A stretch of DNA of 64,000 bases from JACVRW01 sp963819115 (GTDB taxonomy: Bacteria; Actinomycetota; Thermoleophilia; Solirubrobacterales; Thermoleophilaceae), in contig CAWFUR010000012.1 of assembly GCA_963819115.1 (NCBI GenBank), positions 186,001-250,000 of the forward strand. Reading direction: 5' to 3'. Position 1 is the stretch's first letter. Each line of letters starts with the position of its first letter. Position numbers and translations under genes: made by a program. Shown here in pieces: positions 15,459 through 23,633 of the stretch. The notes below the pieces were generated by a model. That model had not been told where the DNA came from and made no database searches. It saw nothing but the letters and a program-made list of their open reading frames with translations.

Positions 15459-16423
15459 CGGCGCCTTTCACAGAGCACGAGCATCACTTCGACGTCTTCG
15501 GCACCCAGGTTCGACTGCTCGTCGGCGCTCCCGCCGGCGAGCCGTTCACCGCCCGGCTCGCCGCGCTACGTGTGCAGCGAACGATGCACGACCTGCATGC
15601 CAAGCTGACGCGCTTCGAGCCCGGCAGCGAGCTGTCTCGACTCAACGCACGCTCCGGCCAACCGATCGCAGTCTCATCGACGCTGTTGGACGCCGTCCAG
15701 GCGGCGATCTTCGCCGCCGAGGTCAGCGAGGGACTCGTCGATCCCACGATCACGCCGCATCTGGAGCGGGCCGGCTACGCGCGATCGCGCGCGGGGGAGC
15801 CGCCCGCGGACCTGCGGGCCGCGCTGGAAACCGCGCCGCCACGCCGGCCCGCCGCCCGAGCGCCCCGCAGTGGCTGGGAGCGCCTCGACGTCGACCCTGA
15901 AGACGGCACCGTCCAGTTGCCCTCCGGGACGCGTCTGGACCTCGGCGGAAGCGCCAAGGGCCTGGCGGTCGACATCGCGGCGCGGATGCTCGCCGGCCGG
16001 CCGACGTTCGCGATCGACGCCGGCGGCGACATCCGCCTCGGCGGCACCTCTCGTGTGCCGCGGATGGTCAACATCGCTCACCCGCTCACCGACGCCGACG
16101 CGCACCGCTTCACCCTGCATGACGGCGCCGTCGCAACCAGCGGCCTGCGCACCCGTATCTGGAAGACCGCCGCGGGCCACGCCCACCACCTCATCGACCC
16201 ATCAACGGGTGAGCCGGCATGGACCGGCGTCATCCAGGCCACCGCGTTGGCACCCACCGCCCTGGAGGCTGAGACGCTCGCCAAGGGCGCACTGCTGCGC
16301 GGCCCGCGCGCCGGACGCCGCGTGCTCGAACGCCACGGCGGCGGCGCGCTGATCCTCGACGACGGCGAACTGCTCCTCGTCGGCGCGCTCGCGACCACAC
16401 CGCGCGGGCTGGTGGCGGCATGA
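15455..16423 (+). CDS. apbE: FAD:protein FMN transferase (ApbE family)
   Basis: The 322-residue protein shows the ApbE landmarks: MHDLHAKLTRFEPGSELSRL near the start, SGTRLDLGGSAKGLAVD in the FAD/Mg-binding core, AIDAGGDIRLGG and HLIDPSTGEPAW. ApbE cleaves FAD and attaches FMN covalently to Thr or Ser of extracytoplasmic electron-transfer proteins. No signal peptide is visible, so it may act inside the cell on substrates before export. It sits between two small membrane proteins and a ferric-reductase-like membrane protein in one overlapping operon, suggesting a flavin- and haem-linked electron path across the membrane. Confidence 0.88.
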   Translation: MTAPFTEHEHHFDVFGTQVRLLVGAPAGEPFTARLAALRVQRTMHDLHAKLTRFEPGSELSRLNARSGQPIAVSSTLLDAVQAAIFAAEVSEGLVDPTITPHLERAGYARSRAGEPPADLRAALETAPPRRPAARAPRSGWERLDVDPEDGTVQLPSGTRLDLGGSAKGLAVDIAARMLAGRPTFAIDAGGDIRLGGTSRVPRMVNIAHPLTDADAHRFTLHDGAVATSGLRTRIWKTAAGHAHHLIDPSTGEPAWTGVIQATALAPTALEAETLAKGALLRGPRAGRRVLERHGGGALILDDGELLLVGALATTPRGLVAA

Positions 16424-17031
16424 CCACCGACCCGACCCAGCAGGTGTTCTGGCTCGCCAGCCGCGCCGTGGGCATCGTTGCGATCGCGCTGCTGGGGATC
16501 TCCGTCGCCCTCGGGCTGGCGATGTCCACCAAGCTGCTGCGCCGCCCCGGCCTGCCCGCCAAGCTCAAGCGCTTCCACGAAGCCTCGACCCTCGTCACGC
16601 TCGCCCTGATCGTCGTGCACGCCGGGCTGCTGCTCGCCGACGGCTACCTGCGACCGGGGCTCGCCGGCGTGATGCTGCCCTTCCACCTCTCCTACCGGCC
16701 GCTGTGGACAGGCACCGGGATCATCGCCGCCTGGCTGGCCGCGATCCTCGGGCTGAGCTTCTACGCGCGCAAGTGGATCGGCGCGAAGACCTGGCGCTGG
16801 CTGCACCGCTGGACACTGGCCGTTTACGTTCTCGCGGTCGGTCACGCCATCGGCGCCGGAACTGACGGCCGCTCGACCTGGATGCTGGCGATGCTCACGC
16901 TGCTCACCGCGCCGATCGTCTTCGCCTTCAGCTACCGCATGCTCCCGACCGCGCCACGCCAGCGCCCGCCGCGAGCGGCACGTCAACCCGTCCGCCGCCA
17001 TGCCGCGGCGAGCGCTGCGCCAGGCTCGTGA
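16420..17031 (+). CDS. Ferric-reductase-like transmembrane protein (haem b membrane domain)
   Basis: The 203-residue protein has about five to six membrane spans, with histidines placed as in ferric reductase/MsrQ-like haem-binding domains: KRFHEAS, VVHAG, FHLSY, LHRWT and AVGHAIG. There is no FAD or NAD domain, so it must get electrons from another protein. The start overlaps the apbE stop (ATGA). A decayed relative is at 10308-10550, next to the ferredoxin/reductase pair. Likely role: moving electrons through the membrane with the ApbE-modified partner; the acceptor is unknown. Confidence 0.75.
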   Translation: MTTDPTQQVFWLASRAVGIVAIALLGISVALGLAMSTKLLRRPGLPAKLKRFHEASTLVTLALIVVHAGLLLADGYLRPGLAGVMLPFHLSYRPLWTGTGIIAAWLAAILGLSFYARKWIGAKTWRWLHRWTLAVYVLAVGHAIGAGTDGRSTWMLAMLTLLTAPIVFAFSYRMLPTAPRQRPPRAARQPVRRHAAASAAPGS

Positions 17032-17118
17032 ACCGCCCAACGATCGAGGGACTTCCACGGACTCCCACCGCGGCCGGGCACGGATGGCGAAACGACAGCC
17101 GCGCGTGATGCTTGACCG

Positions 17119-19020
17119 GTGACGTCCCCGGCGACATCGCATCAGCATGCGCGCATCCGCGCGTCGCTGCACACGCTCGCCGAGTCCCGCGCGCAGATCC
17201 TCGCTGTGATCGCCGTCGTCGCGATCGCCGCCGGATTCTTGCTGCACGCGATCGGCGCAGGAGACGCCGGGCACCAGGTGTGGCGGGCCGCGGTGGCGCT
17301 GCTTGCCGCAGAGCTCGCGTTCGAGGTCGGTCGCACCGTTGTCGTCGATCATCACCTCGGCGTCGACACGATCGCGCTCGTCGCGATGGTTGGAGCGCTG
17401 GCGCTCGGCGAGGAACTCGCGGGCGCGGTCATCGGCCTGATGTTCACCGGTGGAGCGGCGCTTGAGGCGGCGGCATCCCGCCGCGCGCGCCGCGAGCTGA
17501 CGCTTCTGGTCCAGCGCGCGCCGCGCGTCGCCCAACTGCGGATCGACCGCGGGCTCGAGGAGGTGCCGGTCGACCGTGTCCGCGCCGGGGACACGGTGCT
17601 CGTGCGCACGGGAGAGGTCGTGCCCGTCGACGGCATCGTGGTCGGGGACGAGGCCGTCGTGGACACCAGCACGCTCAGCGGCGAGCCGCTACCGGTCACG
17701 CTGCGTGCCGGGATGGCCGTGATGAGCGGCAGCGTCAACGCGGGCGGCCCGTTCGACGTGCGTGCCGACCGGCCCGCGGCCGAGAGCGCTTACGCCGCGC
17801 TGGTGCGGCTCGTAGAGCAGGCCCAGGCCCAGCGCGCCCCGTTCGTGCGGATGGCCGACCGCTACGCCGGCATTTTCCTGCCCATCACGCTCGTGGTCGC
17901 CGGCCTGGCGTGGGCGCTCAGCGGTGACCCCGTGCGGGCGCTGGCGGTGGTGGTCGTCGCGACGCCGTGCCCGCTCATCCTCGCTGCACCGATCGCGCTC
18001 GTCTCTGGCCTGTCACGCGCCGCGCGCAACGGCGTCATCGTCAAGGGCGCCGGCGCGATCGAGACCCTCGGCGAGGCCCGTACCGTCCTCTTCGACAAGA
18101 CGGGCACATTGACGGTCGGCACCCCGGAAGTCCGCGAGATCGTCTCGCTGAACGGCCTGGCCAGAGGCGAAGTCCTGCGGCTCGCCGCGTCCGTCGACCG
18201 CCTCTCCGCCCACGTGCTCGGCGAGGCGCTCGTCCGCGCGGCCCAGGAATCCGCGCTCGACCTGACGATGCCGAGCGACGTCGACGAGGAGCCCGGCCAG
18301 GGGATCGCCGGCACGGTCGACGGCCGTCGCATCGCGGTCGGCAGCCGCGCCTTCCTGCGCGCCCAGGGGTACGACCCCGACGCCGTCGCCGCCGCCTCGC
18401 TTGCGACCGGTCGCGGCTCCGGCGAGGCCCACGTGCTCGTCGGCGTCGAAGGCGAGCCTGCAGGCGTGATCGTGATGGCCGACGAGCTGCGCCCCGACGC
18501 CGACAGCATCGTCGACCGCCTGCGCCGGGAGGGTGTGCGCCACGTCGCGATGGTCTCCGGCGACCGGGCCTCGGTGGCACAGCGGATCGGCGACATGCTC
18601 GGCGTGGATCGCGTCTACGCCGAGCAGTCGCCCGAGGACAAGCTCGAGGTCGTCCGCACGCTGCGCAACGACCCGGCGCTCAGCCCCGTGATCATGGTCG
18701 GCGACGGCGTCAATGACGCACCCGCGCTGGCGATCGCCGACCTCGGCATCGCGATGGGTGCCGCAGGCGCCACGGTCTCGTCCGAGACCGCCGACGCCGT
18801 CATCACCGTCGACCGCGTCGATCGCGTCGCCGACGCCGTCCACACCGGGCGCCGAGCGCTGTTCATCGCCCGCCAGAGCGTTCTCGCCGGCATGGGGCTG
18901 AGCATCGCGGCGATGGGCGTCGCGGCCGCCGGCTACCTCCAGCCGGTTGCCGGCGCGCTCTTCCAGGAGGTCGTCGATGTCGCCGTCATCCTCAACGCGC
19001 TGCGGGCATTGCGCGGATAG
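17119..19020 (+). CDS. Heavy-metal P1B-type ATPase with TPC motif, no N-terminal metal-binding domain
   Basis: The 633-residue pump has all catalytic elements: TLSGEP (residues 185-190), phosphorylation site DKTGT with D326 and GDGVNDAPAL. The ion-site motif in the membrane is TPC (282-284), not the CPC of Cu/Zn pumps. The nucleotide-domain HP pair reads HV (SAHVLGEAL). There is no HMA domain before the first span. TPC/SPC pumps often handle Co, Ni or Fe, but the metal cannot be fixed from sequence. Start GTG at 17119 has no strong ribosome binding site. It follows the apbE operon by 87 bp. Confidence 0.85.
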   Translation: MTSPATSHQHARIRASLHTLAESRAQILAVIAVVAIAAGFLLHAIGAGDAGHQVWRAAVALLAAELAFEVGRTVVVDHHLGVDTIALVAMVGALALGEELAGAVIGLMFTGGAALEAAASRRARRELTLLVQRAPRVAQLRIDRGLEEVPVDRVRAGDTVLVRTGEVVPVDGIVVGDEAVVDTSTLSGEPLPVTLRAGMAVMSGSVNAGGPFDVRADRPAAESAYAALVRLVEQAQAQRAPFVRMADRYAGIFLPITLVVAGLAWALSGDPVRALAVVVVATPCPLILAAPIALVSGLSRAARNGVIVKGAGAIETLGEARTVLFDKTGTLTVGTPEVREIVSLNGLARGEVLRLAASVDRLSAHVLGEALVRAAQESALDLTMPSDVDEEPGQGIAGTVDGRRIAVGSRAFLRAQGYDPDAVAAASLATGRGSGEAHVLVGVEGEPAGVIVMADELRPDADSIVDRLRREGVRHVAMVSGDRASVAQRIGDMLGVDRVYAEQSPEDKLEVVRTLRNDPALSPVIMVGDGVNDAPALAIADLGIAMGAAGATVSSETADAVITVDRVDRVADAVHTGRRALFIARQSVLAGMGLSIAAMGVAAAGYLQPVAGALFQEVVDVAVILNALRALRG

Positions 19021-19021
19021 C

Positions 19022-19230
19022 TCATTCCACGACGCGCAGTGCGCCGGAGCGGTCGGTGCGGCGCAGACGGCGCAGCGTCAGCAGCGGCGCGACGGCAACC
19101 ATCAGCGTCCCGGTGACGAGCGCAAGCAGGTAGGTGAGCGGCGCCACCGAGGTGAGCGTCCGGGTCTCGGGCATGTTGGTGTCGATGAGCCACGACAGCA
19201 GCGCACGGCCGGCCGCGGGGACGACGCGTG
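19022..19230 (-). pseudogene. C-terminal remnant of an FtsX-type ABC transporter permease
   Basis: The minus-strand frame ends in APLTYLLALVTGTLMVAVAP, then RRLRRTDRSGALRVVE. This is the last membrane span and basic tail of FtsX-like permeases (typically RRLRRMD...LRVVE). The rest of the permease is missing and no ATPase partner is near. The stop lies 2 bp from the P-type ATPase stop on the other strand. Confidence 0.5.
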
Positions 19231-19295
19231 CGAGCCGGGTATCGGCACCAGAACGCCAAGCTGAGGGCCCGGGTACCCATGGGGAGGGGACGGCC

Positions 19296-19460
19296 GTGAC
19301 CCACGTCAGATGTGCAGGCGCCGGGTTCCGGCCCGGCAATTTGAGCTCTCATGAGCTGGGTGAGGACGGCAGGATCGCGCACGGCTACCTCTTCACCTGC
19401 CCCGCTGGGGTCATCGAGGTCCTAGCCCGGGCGGGCGACCGGCTGGAGGCGCCCACATGA
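19296..19460 (+). CDS. Small cysteine-containing hypothetical protein
   Basis: A GTG start at 19296, 7 bp after GGGGAGGGGA, gives 54 residues: VTHVRCAGAGFRPGNLSSHE through GYLFTCPAGVIEVL. Two cysteines could hold a metal. The stop overlaps the start of the cobalamin-binding protein gene (ATGA), so it is probably the first gene of that operon. The second cassette at 22007 lacks an equivalent. No family is recognised. Confidence 0.4.
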   Translation: MTHVRCAGAGFRPGNLSSHELGEDGRIAHGYLFTCPAGVIEVLARAGDRLEAPT

Positions 19461-20620
19461 CCAAGGCGTCCGGCGTTCCGGAGCCCCGCCGCGCCGTTGA
19501 CGCCGGCGCGGGTGCAATGGCCTGGCGGTTCGGCGATGCGCTGCGGGTCGGCGACGGCGCCGCCGCCGAGCGCGTCGTGGCGGCGCTGGAAGCCGTCCAG
19601 TCTCTAGTCATCGCGCCGGCAATGGTCAGAATCGGCGAGCTCTGGCAGTCGCGGCTCATCGGCGTGGCCGACGAGCACCTGGCGACATCGATCAGCCAAC
19701 GGTCGTTGATCCGCGTGTTCGAGACGATCAGCGCGAACCGGGACCGCGGGCGCTCCCGTGAGCGGGTGCTGCTCGCTGCGGTCGAGGGCCAGCATCATGT
19801 GCTCGGGCTGCGCATGGTGGCCGACGTCCTCGAGGGCGCCGGGTTCGACGTCCTCTACACCGGCGAGGACGTCCCAGTGGAGAGCCTGCGCGACGCCGTC
19901 GCCAAGCATCGCCCCGCGGTCGTGGGACTCGCGTTCGGGATCGCCTCGGACGTGAGCTGTCTGGCCGACTCGCTGTGGGCCATCCACGAGGTCGCTCCCG
20001 AGACGCGCGTCATGCTCGGTGGTCGCGCCGTACCGCCCGGGCTCCGGACCGGCGGATACGCCTGGGTCGCGACGACCATGGAGGTCGTCGCCGCGGTCGA
20101 GGATCTGCTCGCGGGGCCGGGCCAGCCGCTGCCTGAGTTTGTCGACCTGATGCGCTCCCCCGCAGGCGACGATCATGGGCCGCGCGAGCATTCGGTCGAG
20201 CCCGATGGCGTCGCGGCGCAGCTGGCCAGGGCGGCTGACGAAGCGACGGGTCTCGCCCGCAAGCACGTTCGCCGTGCCGCGACGTACCGGGATCTGGCCT
20301 TTCGCGACCCGCTGACAGGCCTGCCCATGTTCGGCCCGGCGACACCGTGGCCCGCTTCGGCGGCGACGAGTTGCCGTCCTGCTGCCCCACGGCACGCCGG
20401 CGATCGCCGGCGAGATCGGCGACCGCATCCGCTCTGCCGTGGCTGCCACCGTGGACCCGGCCGTAAGCGTGAGCGTCGGGGTGGCTGAGCTTGAGCACGA
20501 CGCACGCCTCGGGGTGCTTGCGGCCGACACGGCGCTGTACGAGGCGAAGGCGGGCGGCCGTGACCGCGTCGAGATGGCGCGCCCCCGGAAGGCTCCCGAC
20601 AGCCGGGGACCGGGCTGACC
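19457..20620 (+). pseudogene. Cobalamin-binding (CarH-type) sensor fused to GGDEF domain, island copy with broken cyclase
   Basis: Residues 1-85 form the helical cap with the CarH light-sensor signature W63-x9-E73-H74 (ELWQSRLIGVADEH). A B12-binding Rossmann domain follows with QHHVLG (H114-x-x-G117) and VMLGGRA. The C-terminal diguanylate cyclase is damaged. It begins LAFRDPLTGLP but then jumps by a deletion of roughly 58 codons to RPGDTVARFGGDE in another frame. A missing base after GAGTT then shifts the frame again before AVLLPHGTP. The initial frame stops at 20488. The sensor half could still be made. The intact relative is at 22007-23320, with the same two genes downstream. Confidence 0.8.
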
Positions 20621-20621
20621 G

Positions 20622-20930
20622 ATGTACGTCTCGATGTCACGATTGGCGATCCCGGGTGAGCGCGCCCCCGAGCTGGTCGCGGCATTTCGCGCTCGTTCGC
20701 GGCTGGCCGATGCGGCCGACGGGTTCATCGACCTCCAGGTCTGGCAGTCCGATCGTGACCCCGGGGAGATCCTGATGGTCAGTCGCTGGACCGACCGCGA
20801 GTCCTTCAAGGCCTACATGAAGAGCGATGCGCACAAGGCCTCGCACGATCGCATCGATCCGGAGCTCAAGGCCGACATCAAGCTCCTGCGGCTCGATCAT
20901 CTCCACACCTACGAGGTGGTTGTCGAATGA
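20622..20930 (+). CDS. ABM-superfamily (HmoA-like) monooxygenase-like protein, cassette copy 1
   Basis: The 102-residue protein has the ferredoxin-like ABM fold pattern: MYVSMSRLAIPGE, then GFIDLQVWQSDRDPGEILMV, SRWTDRESFKAYMKSDAH and HTYEVVVE. ABM proteins are small dimers that include haem-degrading and quinol monooxygenases, but many members are only binding or sensory proteins. The gene starts 1 bp after the reading frame of the broken GGDEF protein ends and overlaps the next gene by ATGA. Its closest relative in the window is the product of 23325-23633, about 60 percent alike by eye. Confidence 0.75.
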   Translation: MYVSMSRLAIPGERAPELVAAFRARSRLADAADGFIDLQVWQSDRDPGEILMVSRWTDRESFKAYMKSDAHKASHDRIDPELKADIKLLRLDHLHTYEVVVE

Positions 20931-21340
20931 CCGTTCGTCGCCCCAGCGGAGCTCCGCCGCCCGCCGTCGTAAGGATCGCTGGCGCCGAAACGCCGCTCGG
21001 GCCGGTCGCCGTCGTGATCTGCGACCGCTACCGCGAGGAGTTCCCGGACGAGGCCGAGCGCTACGGCGATGCTGGGATCGACTGGTGTCGCCATGACAAC
21101 CAATGGCTGCTCTCCTGGGCCGTGGACGACGTTCTCGAGGCCGCCGACCTCTGTGAGCAGGCCCGCTGGCTGGCGGAGGTGCTGGAAGCCCGGGGCTTCC
21201 CCGTCGATCGATTGGCCCGTGATCTCGAGATCGCGGCGGACGTGGTGGACGAGGGATGTTTCGGCGAGGCGAGCCCGGCGGTTGCGTCGCGTCTCTCGAC
21301 CGCCGCCGAGACCGTCGCAGGGCTCAAGAGCGGTTTCTAA
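20927..21340 (+). CDS. Unknown protein, third gene of the B12-sensor cassette, copy 1
   Basis: This 137-residue soluble, helical protein belongs to no family I recognise. It shares conserved blocks with the product of 23630-24079: ICDRYREEFPDEAERYG, DWCRHDNQWLLSWAVDD and ARGFPVDRLARDLEIAADVV. The invariant W-C-x-H-D-N-Q stretch has Cys and His that could bind a metal or haem. It always follows the ABM gene with a 4-bp overlap here. The coupling suggests it works with the cobalamin sensor and the ABM protein, perhaps as an effector or partner. No signal peptide. Confidence 0.65.
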   Translation: MTVRRPSGAPPPAVVRIAGAETPLGPVAVVICDRYREEFPDEAERYGDAGIDWCRHDNQWLLSWAVDDVLEAADLCEQARWLAEVLEARGFPVDRLARDLEIAADVVDEGCFGEASPAVASRLSTAAETVAGLKSGF

Positions 21341-21517
21341 CCGCGGTGCTCGCGGCGGTCATGACGGTCACGGCGCGGTCGCGGCGCTTGTCCCAATGAT
21401 GGTCGTGATCGCGGTTCGGCTCGCACGCTCGCCGAAGCCTCCCCACTGCCCTTCCTACGGTTCGGCTCGTCCCTCGGAACATCGCTTCTAGAGCTGAAAC
21501 TGGGCGTTCAGGCGGCC

Positions 21518-21561
21518 GTCTACGGAACCGAAGGTCACAGGTTCGAATCCTGTCGGGCGCG
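21518..21561. repeat. Right 44-bp direct repeat (candidate attR, copy of tRNA-Arg 3' end)
   Basis: This is identical to 32-75 of the tRNA-Arg gene. It lacks the 5' half of the tRNA (the sequence before it, GTTCAGGCGGCC, does not form a D arm), so it is not a functional tRNA. It marks the right border of the proposed island and the left border of any second element carrying the recombinase remnant at 21720-21850. Confidence 0.85.
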
Positions 21562-21719
21562 TCACGAACTGCCTGGATATCGCGTGGTTCTGTGCGCACA
21601 GCGCGGTTTGAGACGGTCGGGACCATCAGTAGCTCGGTCAGTAATCGCGTCGAATGCGAACACCGAGGCGAGGGCGGCCTAGGTCGAGGGCCCCCTCATC
21701 ACCCCGCTCGTGGTACCCC

Positions 21720-21850
21720 ACGATGTAGCCCACTTGTGCGCATGTCGGCGTGCCCGAGGATCGTCTGGAGCGTGGATAGCGCTTCGCCACGGGACCACCG
21801 GATGTGGCGAACGTGGAGCGGGTGTCGTGCATCTGTAGACGGGGAGCGAA
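21720..21850 (-). pseudogene. Remnant of a tyrosine recombinase (integrase) C-terminal catalytic region
   Basis: On the minus strand one frame reads APRLQMHDTRSTFATSGG, like the integrase box HDLRHTFAT. A shifted frame continues STLQTILGHADMRTSG, like the conserved LGHADIxTT block before the catalytic Tyr. The two frames meet near 21780, and no Tyr-containing end or upstream body is present. The surrounding interval 21562-22006 has no other gene. It lies 160 bp outside the right tRNA repeat, where an integrase would sit if a second element had integrated there. Confidence 0.6.
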
Positions 21851-22006
21851 AAGCCTTTTCCCCGCATGGGTACAGGTAGTTTTCCTACTTTGCGCCGAGG
21901 GTCAGGTGGCGTACGGTAGACAGCGGCTCGATGGCACCCGTTGAGGACAACCCCACGACCATGAGCCAGCCCGTTTTGCGAGATGCCGACTGGTCGCACT
22001 AGGGCT

Positions 22007-23320
22007 ATGCCTGACGGGCCGGGCCCGAAGCGCCGCCGAGCGGCGGACACCAGTGAGCGCGCCCTGCTGCGCTCGTTCGGCGACGCGCTGCGCGCCGGCG
22101 ATCCGTCCGGGGCCAAGGGGGTCGCCGCGGACGCGCTCGAGGCCGGCTACGGCGTGACCACCGTGCAGGACCGCCTGATCGCCCCGGCGATGCGCTGGAT
22201 CGGCGAACTGTGGCAGCACGGAGCGGTGACCGTGGGCGACGAGCATCTGGCCACGGCGATCAGCCAGGACGTGCTGGCGCGGCTGTTCCCGCGAGGGCTG
22301 ACGGCGCCCGCTGGGTCGCGGGAGCGGATCGTCCTGGCGGCGGTCCAGGGGGAGCATCACACCCTCGGGCTGCGGATGGCCGCAGATGTCCTGGAGGGCG
22401 CGGGCTTCGACGTTCTCTATCTCGGCGCCGACGTGCCGCTCAGCGCCCTGCTCGACACCTGTAGGACGCACACGCCCTCCGCTCTGGGCCTGACTGTGAG
22501 TATGGCGCTCAACGTCCCGACGCTGATCTGGGAGATCGGAGAGGTCTGTGCGCTCGAGCAGCCGCCGGTGATTTTCGCCGCCGGCCGTGCGCTGGAGCCC
22601 GCGATGAAGCAGGGCCTCGATATCCCGTTCGTCGCCGGCGTCGGGGATGTCGTCAGGACGGTGGAAGCCCTCTTGGCCCGGCCGCCCCGAGGCCCCGTCG
22701 TTCCGGCGGCGCTCGCCGCGAGGGTTCCTGCGGTGTACGGGCCGGAGGCGATCGGCACGGAGGCGCTGGGAACGCACGAGGACGCGTTCTCGCGAACGGC
22801 GCTGTCAGCAGCCGGGTCGGCGCGCGATGCCGCACGCCATGCCTTCGCGATGGAGCAGCTCGCCTTCCGAGACGCCCTCACGGGCCTGTGGAACCGCCGG
22901 GCCTACGACGACCGATTTGACGAGGCGTCCGCTGCCGAGGCGCAATCCATGGTGCTCATGGTCGACGTCGACAAGTTCAAGCGCATCAACGACACCTTCG
23001 GCCACGAAGCCGGTGACAAGGCGCTCATCGGGGTCGGCAACGCGATGCTGCGCAGCGTGCGCCCCGGCGACTTCGTCGCCCGGTACGGGGGCGATGAGTT
23101 CGCGATCCTGCTGCCCGGGGCCGATGAGGCCGGGGCGGTGAGCGTCGGCGAGCGGATCCTCTATGCGGTCCGGCACACCCTCGCCGACCCGGCAGTCACC
23201 GTGAGCGTGGGCGTCTCGCCGGCGCTCGAATCCCAGCTGCAGACGTCGCTCGCCGTCGACAAGGCTCTCTACGACGCCAAGGAGGAGGGCCGCGACCGCG
23301 TCGTCGTCGCGGCCCGCTGA
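22007..23320 (+). CDS. Predicted cobalamin-dependent photosensor fused to diguanylate cyclase (intact copy)
   Basis: The 437-residue protein has three parts. Residues 20-100 are a helical cap with W69-x9-E79-H80, the signature of CarH-type adenosylcobalamin light sensors. Residues 105-225 are a B12-binding domain with E116-x-H118-x-x-G121. Residues 285-437 are a GGDEF domain with DALTGLWNRR, metal-site D320/D322 region MVDVDKFKRINDTFGHEAGD, an I-site RPGD (352-355) and GGDEF (361-365). It should make cyclic di-GMP under control of cobalamin or light. ATG 22007 matches the start of copy 1; 21983 is possible. The ABM gene begins 4 bp later. Confidence 0.85.
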   Translation: MPDGPGPKRRRAADTSERALLRSFGDALRAGDPSGAKGVAADALEAGYGVTTVQDRLIAPAMRWIGELWQHGAVTVGDEHLATAISQDVLARLFPRGLTAPAGSRERIVLAAVQGEHHTLGLRMAADVLEGAGFDVLYLGADVPLSALLDTCRTHTPSALGLTVSMALNVPTLIWEIGEVCALEQPPVIFAAGRALEPAMKQGLDIPFVAGVGDVVRTVEALLARPPRGPVVPAALAARVPAVYGPEAIGTEALGTHEDAFSRTALSAAGSARDAARHAFAMEQLAFRDALTGLWNRRAYDDRFDEASAAEAQSMVLMVDVDKFKRINDTFGHEAGDKALIGVGNAMLRSVRPGDFVARYGGDEFAILLPGADEAGAVSVGERILYAVRHTLADPAVTVSVGVSPALESQLQTSLAVDKALYDAKEEGRDRVVVAAR

Positions 23321-23324
23321 CCGC

Positions 23325-23633
23325 ATGTACATCTCCATGTCGCATCTGCGCATCTGTCCCGAGCGTGCCCCGGAGCTGATCGATGCATTCAGAGACCGGT
23401 GCGGTCTCGTCGAGGGCCACGTCGGTTTCATCGACCTGCAGGTCTGGCAGTCCGACCGCGACGCCGGCGAGGTCGTCATGGTGAGCCGCTGGAGCGACCG
23501 CGCGGCTTTCAAGGCCTACATGAAGAGTGCGGACCACCGGATGTCCCATGAGCGCATCGATGCGGGGCTGCGCTCGGAGATCAAGCTGGAGGCCCTGCAG
23601 CACATGCACACGTTCGAGGTGGTCGCAGAATGA
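23325..23633 (+). CDS. ABM-superfamily (HmoA-like) monooxygenase-like protein, cassette copy 2
   Basis: This 102-residue ABM-fold protein shares MY(I/V)SMS, GFIDLQVWQSDRDAGEVVMV, SRWSDRAAFKAYMKS and the HTFEVVAE end with the copy at 20622-20930. The conserved Trp and His residues are those used for haem or substrate contacts in HmoA/IsdG-like relatives, but no specific substrate can be named. The gene starts 4 bp after the diguanylate cyclase stop and overlaps the next gene by ATGA, so the three are very likely one transcript and one functional unit. Confidence 0.78.
   Translation: MYISMSHLRICPERAPELIDAFRDRCGLVEGHVGFIDLQVWQSDRDAGEVVMVSRWSDRAAFKAYMKSADHRMSHERIDAGLRSEIKLEALQHMHTFEVVAE

Larger units (their letters stand above)
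76..21517. mobile_element. Candidate tRNA-Arg-associated genomic island
   Basis: The interval is bounded by the tRNA-Arg gene and an exact 44-bp copy of its 3' end, the usual outline of an integrated element. Its content fits: broken gene fragments at 367-1170, 5888-6066, 10228-10550 and 19022-19230, a toxin-antitoxin pair, duplicated redox genes and a metal-type ATPase. No intact integrase, excisionase, replication or conjugation gene was found inside, so it is either an old immobilised island or one mobilised in trans. Bases 76-366 hold no recognisable gene. Base composition was not computed. Confidence 0.55.

Noticed and set aside
16078..17535. 485-residue minus-strand open frame opposite apbE and the ferric-reductase gene
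   Set aside because: It is a shadow of high-GC coding DNA: composition is Arg/Gly/His-rich without domain pattern, and the + strand genes are clear.
21324..21626. Minus-strand frame containing DRIRTCDLRF
   Set aside because: This is the well-known false translation of antisense tRNA sequence, here from the 44-bp repeat.
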